Assembly: GCF_021654775.1 (NCBI RefSeq)
Contig: NZ_AP025343.1
Span: 3,811,501-3,875,500 of the forward strand
Origin: Paenibacillus azoreducens
Lineage (GTDB): Bacteria; Bacillota; Bacilli; Paenibacillales; Paenibacillaceae
Reading direction: 5' to 3'
DNA: 64,000 bases
Numbering within the stretch: position 1 is the first letter of the stretch; every line of letters starts with the position of its first letter. Both the position numbers and the translations under genes were made by a program. Below the pieces are notes generated by a model. That model made no database searches, was not told where the DNA came from, and saw nothing but the letters and a program-made list of their open reading frames with translations. Shown here piece after piece: positions 16,827 through 25,405 of the stretch.

Positions 16827-17314
16827 TGTTTTATCCTCTATTCCTTTCGATGTTCTCAGATGTTATTTTCAATGACTCTCGGCCTCTCTCTTATTTCCAC
16901 GAATATAGCAATCCACACTTGTCCCCCTTTTTAATAGTACATAAGAAACACAAAGAGCTTCCCTCGTCTGCATCAATCCGCGACGGGTCAGCCCCTATTT
17001 GTTAAGTCTATTTATTCAGTTTATGGCAGGATCGGGTTTATGGCAACCCATAATGTTGAAGTTTTCAGTATCGGATGTCATGCCCATCGATTCCATGTAC
17101 TGCCGCTTATGTATAGAGATTGGGCTTATCGATCCGGAAGAGTATAACAAAGGCCTGTGGTATGATTATTACAAGAAAGCGGGTCAAAGCACCATTCCCA
17201 ATGCAAATGAAAACACGGATCACGATCAAACAGTACACGGCTATCGAATGGCAGTTCCGCCAAGTCATTCACACGACTCATTTCCCTTCTCAATGCAGGA
17301 TGAATACATGAGAA
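16827..17314. other. Gene-poor interval between azlC and phosphoesterase
   Basis: About 490 bp. An open frame from TTG 16999 to 17343 has no ribosome binding site, runs into the 3' end of the convergent phosphoesterase gene and matches no family I recognise, so it is not called. No riboswitch, T-box or clear promoter was found. It may hold the remains of a lost gene. Confidence 0.4.
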
Positions 17315-18235
17315 TTATTTATTGTTTGTCCAGACGTTGTTAATTGGCTCAGCTTTTGAAGTAGCGCCCACATACGGCAAATGATACATGTCTTCCAGCA
17401 TCCGAAGCACGTTCAAATGCGTGATCTTCTGATCGTAATTTCCTGGGCGGATATTTTCGCCTACCATAATGGTCGGGATATGGTTGCGGCTTCCATAATC
17501 GTCCTCATCCCAAGTCAAAATCAGTAAGCTATGATGGCTTTTCGCCCATTCTACATAAGGTCCCAGGTTATTTTTCAGCCAATTGTCCGCGCTTTGAATC
17601 GTTCCGTCATGCATATCATGATCCAGATTGGGAATGACAAAAGAAACGGTCGGAAGTTTGCGGTAATCGGTTGGGAAGTCTGAAAACCTCATATGAGCGG
17701 ATTCCGGGACGTTGGTAAAGTTCACCCACGGACTATGTTTCCTTCCGTACTGTTTATGGGTGCATACTTTGGAACCGATCGAGGGCAAGTCCTCCGAATA
17801 TCCCGCAAACGTATACTTATGTTTAATCAGCTCACTAGCCAAATTCGGCGCGTTTAATGTGTGCCCGCAGGAATCGCTATGGATGCCCTGGTTGGATCCT
17901 GAAAAAAGCACCAGATAATTAGGCTGGCTGGGGTGATCCGTACCATAGGATTGCGTGAAATACGCCCCCTGCTTAGCCAAGCTGTTCATGTAAGGAGCTG
18001 ATGGATTTCCGATAATTTTTTTCTGGGAATGATTTTCCTCCATGACGATCACGACATGCTCTGGAGCTGCGGCAGCCTGTTTATTTACGTTGACAGAACG
18101 GCTGCCAGTTTTAGCGATTTGGGACTCAGGTTTGCTTTTCTCCGCTTCTGTCGGACTTACGCCTTGCACCCCCGTACAGGAGCACAAGACGATAAGCAAT
18201 ATCAAAACGAACGGTACTTTTCGCAGGTCGATCAC
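17315..18235 (-). CDS. Lipoprotein phosphoesterase (acid phosphatase/phospholipase C-like)
   Basis: Secreted, lipid-anchored phosphoesterase of 306 aa. A signal peptide ends in the lipobox LCSC, followed by a Glu/Lys/Ser-rich linker. The catalytic fold begins with HVVIVMEENHS and continues with APYMNSLAKQGAYFTQSYGTDH (metal/nucleophile region), PNLDHDMHDGT and TWDEDDYG, matching the PF04185 phosphoesterase family. The GTG start overlaps the PAP2 stop in GTGA, indicating translational coupling. It is the last gene of an operon of response regulator, kinase, PAP2 and this enzyme, suggesting an envelope-phosphate function. Exact substrate unknown. Confidence 0.88.
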   Translation of the reverse strand: MIDLRKVPFVLILLIVLCSCTGVQGVSPTEAEKSKPESQIAKTGSRSVNVNKQAAAAPEHVVIVMEENHSQKKIIGNPSAPYMNSLAKQGAYFTQSYGTDHPSQPNYLVLFSGSNQGIHSDSCGHTLNAPNLASELIKHKYTFAGYSEDLPSIGSKVCTHKQYGRKHSPWVNFTNVPESAHMRFSDFPTDYRKLPTVSFVIPNLDHDMHDGTIQSADNWLKNNLGPYVEWAKSHHSLLILTWDEDDYGSRNHIPTIMVGENIRPGNYDQKITHLNVLRMLEDMYHLPYVGATSKAEPINNVWTNNK

Positions 18236-18864
18236 TTCCTATGCGTAGAAATTTGGGCTTCTTTTTTCGCATACCGCGGCAAAATTTTCATTTCGTATTT
18301 TTCATAAAAATTCAACCCTGCATTCAACCAGTTGGATACTGTTTGGGACCGGTTCACAAGCATGTGAACGACTGCCGCCACGATGACCCCGATCAAGGCT
18401 CCACCAAGAATGTCGGTCGGGTAGTGCACACCTGTCCATACTCTTGAAAATGCAATTAAAGCCGCCATAATCAACCACGCTATGCCTTCCTTCTTCCGGT
18501 ACAAGGCAAAAGAGGCGGCAATCGCGAAAGCCCCAATGGCATGATCGCTGGGAAATGAAGCGTTAGCCGCGTGCTGAATCAGTTGAATGACTGCGTGTGA
18601 AACAAAAGGACGGTCCCGGTAAAAAAGATGACCAAGCAGCCAGCTGACAGCAAGTCCACCACAAACCGATATAACGGACTGTATAACCATTTTTCGGTTA
18701 TTTTCATTTCTTACAAACCAATAAATCAAAAACCCTGCAAAAAACAGATAAAAAGCATCCTCTGCGAAAAAACGCATGAACGGATTTAAAAATGAAGCGG
18801 ATCTTCCCCATTCGTTGATGGCATGAAATAGTTGATAGTCGATTTGGTCAATACTCATTTTCAT
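18232..18864 (-). CDS. PAP2-family membrane phosphatase (undecaprenyl-diphosphatase-like)
   Basis: Membrane phosphatase of 210 aa with about five helices. The three catalytic motifs are present: YRDRPF, then FPSDHAIGAFA, then SRVWTGVHYPTDILGG. This is the BcrC-like arrangement of lipid phosphatases that recycle undecaprenyl pyrophosphate on the outer face of the membrane. AGAAGGAG lies 5 nt before the ATG. It is 109 bp downstream of the kinase and overlaps the phosphoesterase start by 4 nt. BcrC proteins confer bacitracin tolerance; whether this one does is not shown. Confidence 0.9.
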   Translation of the reverse strand: MKMSIDQIDYQLFHAINEWGRSASFLNPFMRFFAEDAFYLFFAGFLIYWFVRNENNRKMVIQSVISVCGGLAVSWLLGHLFYRDRPFVSHAVIQLIQHAANASFPSDHAIGAFAIAASFALYRKKEGIAWLIMAALIAFSRVWTGVHYPTDILGGALIGVIVAAVVHMLVNRSQTVSNWLNAGLNFYEKYEMKILPRYAKKEAQISTHRK

Positions 18865-18973
18865 TCTTTCTCCTTCTGAAGATTCTAAGCCGGCCTGAGC
18901 AGGCCAGGTATGTTTACCTTACAGCATCAAAATGAGAAATTTATGAGAATTGCCTCTAAACATTTTTTTATTT

Positions 18974-20377
18974 CTACTGCGCGGCCGGAAGCGTGAGCGT
19001 AACCCGCGTGCCTTCATTTTCAACACTGGTCATCTTAATTTTCCCATGATAATACTCAATAAGATTTTTGGCGATCGACAGACCTAAGCCTGTTCCTTCG
19101 ATTTCACGATTTCGGGCTTTATCCACACGGTAAAAGCGGTCAAATACATATTGCAGCTCTGCAGGGGGAATGCCGATGCCGTGATCCTGTACGGATATAT
19201 AGACTTCATTCTGTTTCACGCGTGAAGTGATATTGATCAGCTTGCTGTCACCTGAATACTTGACTGCGTTTTCGATCACAATGAACACGATTTGCTCCAA
19301 ATGGAGCGGATTGATTTTGACCAAGCTTCCCTTTTGCTCCAAGGTCAGTTCAAACGAAAATTCCGGATACAGCGTCTCCACCCGGCTTTTAATCTTGGCA
19401 AGAAAAGCATCGATCTGGATATATTCGATATGATCGGTTAATGAAGAAGTTTCCGCACGTGTTAAAGCAAGCAGACCTTGTACGAGACCTTTTAACCGGC
19501 GAACCTCCAGCAGTGATGCAGTAAGAGACTCTTCAAGTACGGCAGGGTTGTCTTTTCCCCAGCGGTTCAATAAATTTAAATGGCCCTCCAAAATCGTAAT
19601 TGGAGTCCGCAGTTCATGCGACGCATCGTCTACGAATTGTTTTTGCTGCCGGAAGGACACCTCAAGTTGATCCATCAGCTCGTTGAACAAGCTGGCAAGT
19701 TCCGATATTTCGTCTCTGTTTTCAATATTGGCAACCCGTTCTTGAAGGCCTTTTTGTTTTACATTTTGAATGGTGCCTGCAAGGGCCTTAACCGGACGCA
19801 GAAATTGCTTGGCGATCGCCCATCCGCTTAAAGCACTGATGCAGACGGCTAAAAACCCTCCAATAACCATGACCCAAAGCAGGGTATCGTTAAAATGGTC
19901 GAAAGTCTCCAGATTTATCGCAATTTCGATGGTCCCATGTTCGGCTTGCAGCGCGAAAGGGCCTCTGTATACCAGGATATGATCTTCACCGTGCCATACA
20001 TCTTTCAAAATTTTTCCCGCAGTTGGGACCGGTGTAATCCAGCTCGGATCAAAGTGGTTCGTGACAAGAAGCAGTTCTTTCCCCTTCGGGTCGATCATGC
20101 GGATCATCTGGTCTTTGCCGAGTATATCTCTCATATAAGATTTGGTCTCAGGGAGCATCAAGGTTTTTGCCGCATCGGATTTATCATTCAAATAAGCCTG
20201 GACCTGGGTCATCATGGTATGGAGCGTGTCTTGCTCCTGTTTCATCATCCATTGCTTCAGCACGAGGTATTGGGCAAAGTTGTACGTAGCAAACACAAGG
20301 AAAATGAGAAGCGTTGCTCCAATCATCAGCTTCCATATAACCGGCAGGCGCCTTAACAAATAAGTTATTCGCTTCAT
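18974..20377 (-). CDS. Sensor histidine kinase (ArlS/YkoH-like)
   Basis: Membrane kinase of 467 aa. Helix one at 17-38, an extracytoplasmic domain of about 125 residues, helix two at 166-190, HAMP (about 190-242), HisKA with SHELRTPITILEGHL (His254), and HATPase with IENAVKYSG, VQDHGIGIP and GTGLGLSIAKNL. The start ATG overlaps the regulator's stop in TAATG. Layout resembles B. subtilis YkoH and staphylococcal ArlS. Co-transcribed with PAP2 and phosphoesterase genes, so the signal may relate to the cell envelope (inference). Confidence 0.93.
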   Translation of the reverse strand: MKRITYLLRRLPVIWKLMIGATLLIFLVFATYNFAQYLVLKQWMMKQEQDTLHTMMTQVQAYLNDKSDAAKTLMLPETKSYMRDILGKDQMIRMIDPKGKELLLVTNHFDPSWITPVPTAGKILKDVWHGEDHILVYRGPFALQAEHGTIEIAINLETFDHFNDTLLWVMVIGGFLAVCISALSGWAIAKQFLRPVKALAGTIQNVKQKGLQERVANIENRDEISELASLFNELMDQLEVSFRQQKQFVDDASHELRTPITILEGHLNLLNRWGKDNPAVLEESLTASLLEVRRLKGLVQGLLALTRAETSSLTDHIEYIQIDAFLAKIKSRVETLYPEFSFELTLEQKGSLVKINPLHLEQIVFIVIENAVKYSGDSKLINITSRVKQNEVYISVQDHGIGIPPAELQYVFDRFYRVDKARNREIEGTGLGLSIAKNLIEYYHGKIKMTSVENEGTRVTLTLPAAQ

Positions 20378-21051
20378 TATCGCATCACGTATCCCATGCC
20401 GCGGATGGTTTGAATAATGCTTTCTTCACCTGGCATATCAAGTTTATTGCGCAAGTATCTCACATAAACATCAACCACGTTCGTCTCTACCTGCGAGTCA
20501 TAACCCCACACTAAATCCAATAACATGTCTCTGGTTTGTACCAGGTTCGGATGCTTCATGAACACCGCCAAAAGATCGAATTCGCGTTTGGTCAGATCTA
20601 TGACGTTACCGCCGCGGGTTGCTATTCTTGCATCGAGGTCAATCGTTATTTCTTTGAATGTCAATACCTTATGCTCCTGATGTGCTTTAAGATCCATTCG
20701 CCGGAATAACGCCCGCATACGTGCAAGGAGTTCCTCAATGTCAAATGGTTTAGCGATATAGTCGTCCGCTCCATTATCCAACCCCGATACCCGATCCTCC
20801 AATCGGTCTCTGGCCGTCAACATGATCACGGGCGTGCTTTTTACCGTGCGGAGTCTGCGGCATACGTCAACCCCGTTGATTTTTGGAAGCATAATATCCA
20901 GCAATATCAAATCCCAGTCTTCAGACAAAGCCATCTGCAGACCGTTGTTTCCATCATAAGCCGCTTTCACAAAAAAATTCTCATGCTCAAGCTCTAGCTG
21001 TATGAAGCGCACCAAACTTTTTTCATCATCTATAATAAGAATCCGTTTCAT
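20377..21051 (-). CDS. OmpR/PhoB-family response regulator
   Basis: Response regulator of 224 aa. Receiver domain has IDDE at 7-10, phospho-acceptor Asp52 in LLLDIMLP, and the AKPF loop; the winged helix carries DLTKREFDLLAVF and ends TIRGMGYVMR. The start is ATG 21051 with AGGAGG 5 nt upstream; the longer TTG frame at 21069 overlaps that site and is rejected. First gene of the envelope operon. No obvious repeat-type binding site was identified immediately upstream. Confidence 0.94.
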   Translation of the reverse strand: MKRILIIDDEKSLVRFIQLELEHENFFVKAAYDGNNGLQMALSEDWDLILLDIMLPKINGVDVCRRLRTVKSTPVIMLTARDRLEDRVSGLDNGADDYIAKPFDIEELLARMRALFRRMDLKAHQEHKVLTFKEITIDLDARIATRGGNVIDLTKREFDLLAVFMKHPNLVQTRDMLLDLVWGYDSQVETNVVDVYVRYLRNKLDMPGEESIIQTIRGMGYVMR

Positions 21052-21191
21052 TTTCTCCTCCTCTAACAATAATGATGCCTGGATACCATTCTAGAGGAAA
21101 TCCATGAGAAATTGATGAGAAATCCTTTCCGCTCTTTATGGTACCCGAGAAATGCATCGTGATGTATTATTCCAAAGATTAATATTATATA

Positions 21192-21316
21192 AAATAACCC
21201 CGCAAAGAGTATCGGAAAGAATTCCGACGACTCTCGAAGAGAGGCGCTTTTGCGGAGCAAAAGTACTGAGTGACGTGCAGCCTTTGAAGCTTATTCCGAT
21301 TACTTTACGGGGACCC
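21192..21316. repeat. Dispersed palindromic repeat D, copy 1
   Basis: AAATAACCCCGCAAAG at 21192-21207 and the right end (GCTTATTCCGATTACTTTACG then GGGACCC) bracket a variable middle with internal hairpins (ATCGGAA/TTCCGA, GCGCTTTTGC/GCAAAAG). The ends pair with each other. The same ends recur at 55420-55482. Confidence 0.55.
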
Positions 21317-21360
21317 CGGAAGTTTATACTGGCATGATTGTCTGGATTGTCTGAAATGTC

Positions 21361-21393
21361 AAAAAAAGCAGAACCTCGTTCGAGGCTCTGCCC
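21361..21393 (-). terminator. Terminator after NlpC/P60 gene
   Basis: On the minus strand GCAGAGCCTCG and CGAGGTTCTGC pair (one mismatch) around AA, followed by TTTTTTT. Confidence 0.9.
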
Positions 21394-21413
21394 TTATACA
21401 GATATTCTTCGTC

Positions 21414-22166
21414 TCATTCGTTCTCTGAATCCGATCTTCCGAAAGTTCTCCCGTGTTTCGAAACATGATTATGTTTTTTCACGTGAGAGACCTTGGTTGT
21501 TTGAGGCCATTTGTCTGTGGCCTGCGAATCCGCGGCAAACTGTGCATCTGTAGACTGTATATCCGCGGACTGCTTATCTGCAAACTGCGAATCAGTAGAC
21601 TGCGCATTCGCCGACTGCGATACTGCGCGAGCTTGTACATTGCCAGGAATGACGCGGCGTGCGGTCATGAAACCTCGGTCCCAAGCGCTTCCCGCAAAGT
21701 TGGAAATCGTAACGCCAATGCCGACACGATAGGTATGCAGCAATTGACCATTACCGATATAGATGCTGACATGATTAATAACGCCATCATGATTCGTATC
21801 CGAAAAAACCAAATCTCCCGGCTGCAGTTGATTTTTGGAAACCGGCGTCCCTACGGTGGATTGTTGTCTCGAAGACCGCGGAAGATGGATGCCGCTTTGT
21901 TTGAATACATATTGGGTAAACGAAGAACAATCGAACTCATCTGTCCGCCCCGATGAAGCTCCGAAATGATAAGGAACGCCCATAAATTGTTTGCCTGTCG
22001 CTATAATATTGTCCGCAATGGAACTGTTGGACGAAACTGAAGCAGCATGAACCTGCTGTGCAGGAAGCAGCGCGCTTCCGGAGAAAGCAATGGAGAGACA
22101 AAGACCGACTCCGGTCAATACTTTGACGACTCGGTTTTTTTTGATGTTGTTCGTGTTGTTATTCAT
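21414..22166 (-). CDS. Secreted NlpC/P60 peptidoglycan hydrolase with repetitive tail
   Basis: Extracellular cysteine peptidase of 250 aa that should cleave peptide stems of peptidoglycan. A Sec signal peptide ends at AQQVHAAS (about residue 42). The NlpC/P60 domain (about 50-175) has Cys80 in EFDCSSFTQYVF and His132 in NHVSIYIG. Residues about 180-222 are degenerate repeats of the type QSTDSQFAD/KQSADIQ, then a basic His/Lys-rich tail (KKHNHVSKHGR) that might bind the wall. No SH3 or LysM domain is present. GGGAGGACTTT precedes the ATG. The leader contains a long-stem hairpin. Confidence 0.92.
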   Translation of the reverse strand: MNNNTNNIKKNRVVKVLTGVGLCLSIAFSGSALLPAQQVHAASVSSNSSIADNIIATGKQFMGVPYHFGASSGRTDEFDCSSFTQYVFKQSGIHLPRSSRQQSTVGTPVSKNQLQPGDLVFSDTNHDGVINHVSIYIGNGQLLHTYRVGIGVTISNFAGSAWDRGFMTARRVIPGNVQARAVSQSANAQSTDSQFADKQSADIQSTDAQFAADSQATDKWPQTTKVSHVKKHNHVSKHGRTFGRSDSENE

Positions 22167-22191
22167 AAAGTCCTCCCTGAAGTAAAATTAA

Positions 22192-22254
22192 GGCGTGTCC
22201 CTATGAGCCTAACTATTAAAATCGAAAACGAAATGAGAGAGCGAGGGACACGCC
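22192..22254 (-). promoter_or_regulatory. Long hairpin in the 5' leader of the NlpC/P60 gene
   Basis: GGCGTGTCCCT (22192-22202) and AGGGACACGCC (22244-22254) are perfect 11-bp inverted repeats 41 bp apart, placed between the predicted promoter and the ribosome binding site. It does not match the c-di-AMP riboswitch that often controls such hydrolases, nor another class I know. Confidence 0.5.
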
Positions 22255-22268
22255 GCCCTACACAGACA

Positions 22269-22296
22269 GTTATAAACGACGAAAATGAAAATTCAA
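22269..22296 (-). promoter_or_regulatory. Predicted sigma-A promoter of the NlpC/P60 gene
   Basis: TTGAAT (minus strand, 22291-22296) and TATAAC (22269-22274) with a 16-bp spacer. Confidence 0.5.
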
Positions 22297-22336
22297 TGAG
22301 AAAAATTAAAAAATTGTAACTTGTTATAATTTGGAT

Positions 22337-22370
22337 GAAAAAAAAGCCCGCAATTCATGCGGACTTTTAA
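22337..22370 (-). terminator. Terminator after the HSL-type esterase
   Basis: On the minus strand GTCCGCA and TGCGGGC pair (one G-U) around TGAAT, followed by TTTTTTTT. Confidence 0.85.
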
Positions 22371-22395
22371 AACATATATACTGCCTTTTATCAAA

Positions 22396-23511
22396 TTAAT
22401 TAGATAAGGCAAATACTCGCTTGATTTCTTTTGCTACTTCATTCATTAAATCTTCTGCTTGCGGATACAGACCGATTTTATCCATAAAAGCATGGTCTGT
22501 ACCATTATACCGAATAAGCTTCGTAGGGACACCGCAGCGAGCAAGCTTCGCCGCATAAGCTTCACATTCTACAGCCAAATAATCATATTCGGCGATCGCA
22601 ATCAGCGTTGGCGGCATGCCGTTTAGCTTAACCGATAAAAGCGGGGAGACATGAGGATCTCTAATATCCACATTATTTTGTAGGTAAAGCTGAAAAAGGA
22701 GATCTCCGCTTTCACCAAGCGCTGAAATCATTGGAGTGATTAGCTCTGCATGGTTGCGAATCTCATATTGGTCAAGACTCCAATTGAAATCCTCTGTTTG
22801 AACGCGGGCCATATTCACTGTCGGATAAATAAGCGCCTGAAACTTAATCATCCCTGTTCCCTTCTCATGATCCATGAGCGCGCAAACCGTAGAAAAATTG
22901 CCGCCTGCACTATCTCCAGATACGGCAATTTGCTCTGGATTGACTCTAATTTCTTCGGCATGTTTATAGACCCATGTCACGGCATCAAAGCAATCGGTCA
23001 GCCCTGCCGGGAACGGATGCTCAGGCGCTAAACGGTAATCAACGGAAACGACAACGGCGCCTGCCTTTTCTGCCAAGGCTTTGCATGGATTTTCCACAAC
23101 ATCGACACTTCCGCCGATGAATCCTCCGCCATGGATGAAGACAACCGCCGGAAGTATTCCTTCTTTCATAGGGGTATAGATCCGAAGAGGAATAGAACCA
23201 TTCGTCCCCTCAATCGTCTTATATGTGGTTTCAACTTTGCTTTTCGTAACATCTTCATTATTCCAACCCATCATCGCCCGCATTCCCATTACAAAACCGG
23301 TCATATCTGTTGGATCTGGCGGTTGTATTTCCAACGAAGCCATTTTTTCCGCTGTCTGCAAAGTTACTTGAAGAACCCGAGGATCCAATTCACCGATCGC
23401 ATTCGAATCTGGAATCGGCTTGACGATAAAATCGAATCCGCTCTTTTTTGTAGCAGGGATCTCCTCGCTCAGTTTTGATACCAGATTTTCGTAGGAAGTT
23501 GTATCATTCAT
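22396..23511 (-). CDS. Alpha/beta hydrolase of the hormone-sensitive-lipase family
   Basis: Esterase/lipase-type hydrolase of 371 aa, probably cytoplasmic (no signal peptide). The oxyanion motif HGGGFIGGS, the RLAPEHPFPAG segment, the nucleophile elbow GDSAGGN, a catalytic Asp in AIAEYDYLAVE and His in NGTDHAF give a complete HSL (family IV) esterase. The first ~75 residues form the cap. AAAGGAG lies upstream of the ATG. It appears monocistronic, with its own terminator. The natural ester is unknown; the family prefers short acyl chains. Confidence 0.9.
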   Translation of the reverse strand: MNDTTSYENLVSKLSEEIPATKKSGFDFIVKPIPDSNAIGELDPRVLQVTLQTAEKMASLEIQPPDPTDMTGFVMGMRAMMGWNNEDVTKSKVETTYKTIEGTNGSIPLRIYTPMKEGILPAVVFIHGGGFIGGSVDVVENPCKALAEKAGAVVVSVDYRLAPEHPFPAGLTDCFDAVTWVYKHAEEIRVNPEQIAVSGDSAGGNFSTVCALMDHEKGTGMIKFQALIYPTVNMARVQTEDFNWSLDQYEIRNHAELITPMISALGESGDLLFQLYLQNNVDIRDPHVSPLLSVKLNGMPPTLIAIAEYDYLAVECEAYAAKLARCGVPTKLIRYNGTDHAFMDKIGLYPQAEDLMNEVAKEIKRVFALSN

Positions 23512-23760
23512 CTAATTTCGTCTCCTTTTGACGTAAAACATCCCGTCTCATACGAATTAATAAAGCCACCTCGTTAAGAAAGCGATTACAATATATTATA
23601 GGAAAAACACCCGGCTTTGGAGAGACATAAATTTATCGAATGATATGGCAATATTTATGCCTTTTATATAGAGAGGTCATTTATCTCAGTAAAAGTGGTT
23701 AATTTTTGACATATGCATCATGTTCAAACTTATCATACGATTGATGGGGTTTAAAAGAAT
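23512..23760. other. Intergenic region without recognised gene
   Basis: AT-rich spacer between the esterase start and the terminator of the upstream secreted protein. No ORF with a ribosome binding site, riboswitch or repeat was found; it presumably holds the esterase promoter. Confidence 0.4.
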
Positions 23761-23805
23761 ACAAAAAAGCAGCGCAGGGATTTCTCCCTGGCCGCTAAAT
23801 TAATC
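23761..23805 (-). terminator. Terminator after the secreted repeat protein
   Basis: On the minus strand AGCGGCCAGGGA and TCCCTGCGCTGCT pair with small mismatches around GAAA, followed by TTTTTTG. Confidence 0.82.
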
Positions 23806-23849
23806 CCGTCTTTCTGCAGCAGATTGTAGCAGGGAGCTCATCTGATCCA

Positions 23850-25007
23850 CTAATTCCGTCTCACGGTTCCCAGCTTTATAAGCTTATAAGATCCATCCGT
23901 TGTTCCGATCAGCAACGCCTCCCCGTTTTGCAGTGGCTGTACAACATCCCCGGAATTATAATTGCCCCGATTGATGATCTTGGTCCAATCCGAGTCCCCG
24001 TTTTCGCGGATACCCCATACCAATTGCCGTGCCACGGTGCCGTGCCAATCCTCGTTTACCTTTCCGGTAGCGATAAAACCGCCATCGGAAGTTGGTTGGA
24101 TATCGTTCAGCATACTTCTGTCAAAAGCAGAGTCGAGTACGCGAATCCACTTCTGCGAACCGCTTCGATCCACAGAAAGCAGACGGCTGTCGTTCGGGTT
24201 CGGATGATTGTAATATCCGGCCGCGACGACGCTTCCATCAATTCCTTCTGCGGTAGACATCACCCCAACACTTTGGGAGTCTTCAGCCGGGGATAAGGAC
24301 TGCTGCCATTCCACATGTCCAGAACTATCAAACTTCGCAAGAAAAACATGCTCGCTCTCTTCATTCTGGCAACTCACTCCAGATACAACAAATCCTCCAT
24401 CCGATGTGATTAGAATAGAATGAATCCGGTCAAAGACAACACCTTGCAGATCGTCTTCATGAACCACCTCTCCAGTGGATGAAAATTGAATCCAATGCAG
24501 CACATGGGCATTAGATTGACTGCTTGGCTTATCAACCACGGCCGCATAGCTTCCGTCTTTCAATTGATTCACTGAAGTAATGTAACCGCCTTCTAGCTGA
24601 AGCGTATACTCCCACTGCTTTTCTCCTTTGCCATTAACCTTTAAAATCTGCGTGCCGCCACCCGCAATGTAACCTTTGTCTTGGGTATGATGAAACTCCG
24701 AAATAGATTCGAGCTTCCGCCTCGGGAAAGCGATATCGGTTTTAATCTGGCCGTAAGCGCCAATGGTTTTGATAATGACTTGATCATCTTGAAGTGCTGC
24801 ATAAGAAATACGATTTTCCCCATGTTCAAATACTGACTCATGCTTCGCATCCAGGTCCTTGTAGAACAGCATTTCCGGAGGTTTTACGGCAGACGACTCT
24901 GCGTTTACGTTACCTCCCGTCGTTATACACCAAGTACATGCGGTTGCCACTAGCAACCATTTTCGGATGTCATACTTTAACTTCGATTGACTCTTTGCTT
25001 TAAACAT
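23850..25007 (-). CDS. Secreted beta-propeller-like repeat protein
   Basis: Exported protein of 385 aa. A signal peptide (KWLLVATACTWCITTGG, cleavage after VNAES) is followed by repeats of about 45-50 residues, each with a DGGF/DGSY turn and a strand such as TSDGGFVVSG, TSDGGFIATG or GIDGSVVAAG. This is the pattern of blade-type propeller proteins with outer-surface roles. ATG 25007 is used because the frame's TTG at 25010 is directly adjacent and AAGGAG spacing suits the ATG. No enzyme motif is present. Function unknown. Confidence 0.75.
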   Translation of the reverse strand: MFKAKSQSKLKYDIRKWLLVATACTWCITTGGNVNAESSAVKPPEMLFYKDLDAKHESVFEHGENRISYAALQDDQVIIKTIGAYGQIKTDIAFPRRKLESISEFHHTQDKGYIAGGGTQILKVNGKGEKQWEYTLQLEGGYITSVNQLKDGSYAAVVDKPSSQSNAHVLHWIQFSSTGEVVHEDDLQGVVFDRIHSILITSDGGFVVSGVSCQNEESEHVFLAKFDSSGHVEWQQSLSPAEDSQSVGVMSTAEGIDGSVVAAGYYNHPNPNDSRLLSVDRSGSQKWIRVLDSAFDRSMLNDIQPTSDGGFIATGKVNEDWHGTVARQLVWGIRENGDSDWTKIINRGNYNSGDVVQPLQNGEALLIGTTDGSYKLIKLGTVRRN

Positions 25008-25145
25008 CAATGATCAGCTCCTTGGTCTGGTTTATGGGACAAGATCCATTATGGATGGCAACCCCCACTGCCAACAAGTGGCAAAAGGCCAAGTCTTCAT
25101 CCATGACAAACAGACCAAAGAGACGGGCAAATCTAGCTAAACGAT

Positions 25146-25269
25146 ATAAGAAAAACGTCTATCGACGTATTTTCATAGAAGACAGACCGCGTTTAGAGAT
25201 AGTTTTTCTTGCGATTATAGAATTGTTCAGCTTCGCTGAAAATTTATAAATTCTATAATCTTAAAAAAA
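25146..25269 (+). repeat. Structured 124-bp repeat, copy A
   Basis: Near-identical to 55505-55628 and related, inverted, to 56605-56728. It can fold into two hairpins: AAGAAAAAC (25149-25157) with GTTTTTCTT (25202-25210), and GATTATAGAATT (25213-25224) with AATTCTATAATC (25249-25260), the latter enclosing TTCAGC-TTC-GCTGAA. No coding capacity is recognised. Confidence 0.85.
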
Positions 25270-25303
25270 CGGAGCGAAACCGGGATTGAAATTCGCTGCA
25301 AAA

Positions 25304-25337
25304 GAAAAAAAGGCAACTCCGTTGAAAGCGAGTTACC
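25304..25337 (-). terminator. Terminator-like hairpin after a DUF3298 remnant
   Basis: On the minus strand GGTAACTC and GAGTTGCC pair (one G-U), followed by TTTTTTT. No intact minus-strand gene precedes it; it probably ended the DUF3298 gene that is now a remnant. Confidence 0.7.
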
Positions 25338-25405
25338 CTTACTCTATTTAGTTAGGGACCTACTGATAGTACTTCTAGGGCAGCATCCTTTTTAATTTTT
25401 CCAGA

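Noticed and set aside
16827..17000. T-box or amino-acid riboswitch before azlCD
   Set aside because: No T-box sequence, specifier loop or terminator was found.
16999..17343. 114-codon frame between azlC and the phosphoesterase
   Set aside because: TTG start without a ribosome binding site, overlap with a convergent gene and no recognised family.
22160..22300. c-di-AMP (ydaO-type) riboswitch before the NlpC/P60 gene
   Set aside because: Often found before such hydrolases, but none of the conserved ydaO sequence elements is present; only a simple hairpin is seen.
25010..25249. 79-codon frame running into repeat copy A
   Set aside because: Its second half is the non-coding repeat, which has the same sequence elsewhere outside any gene.
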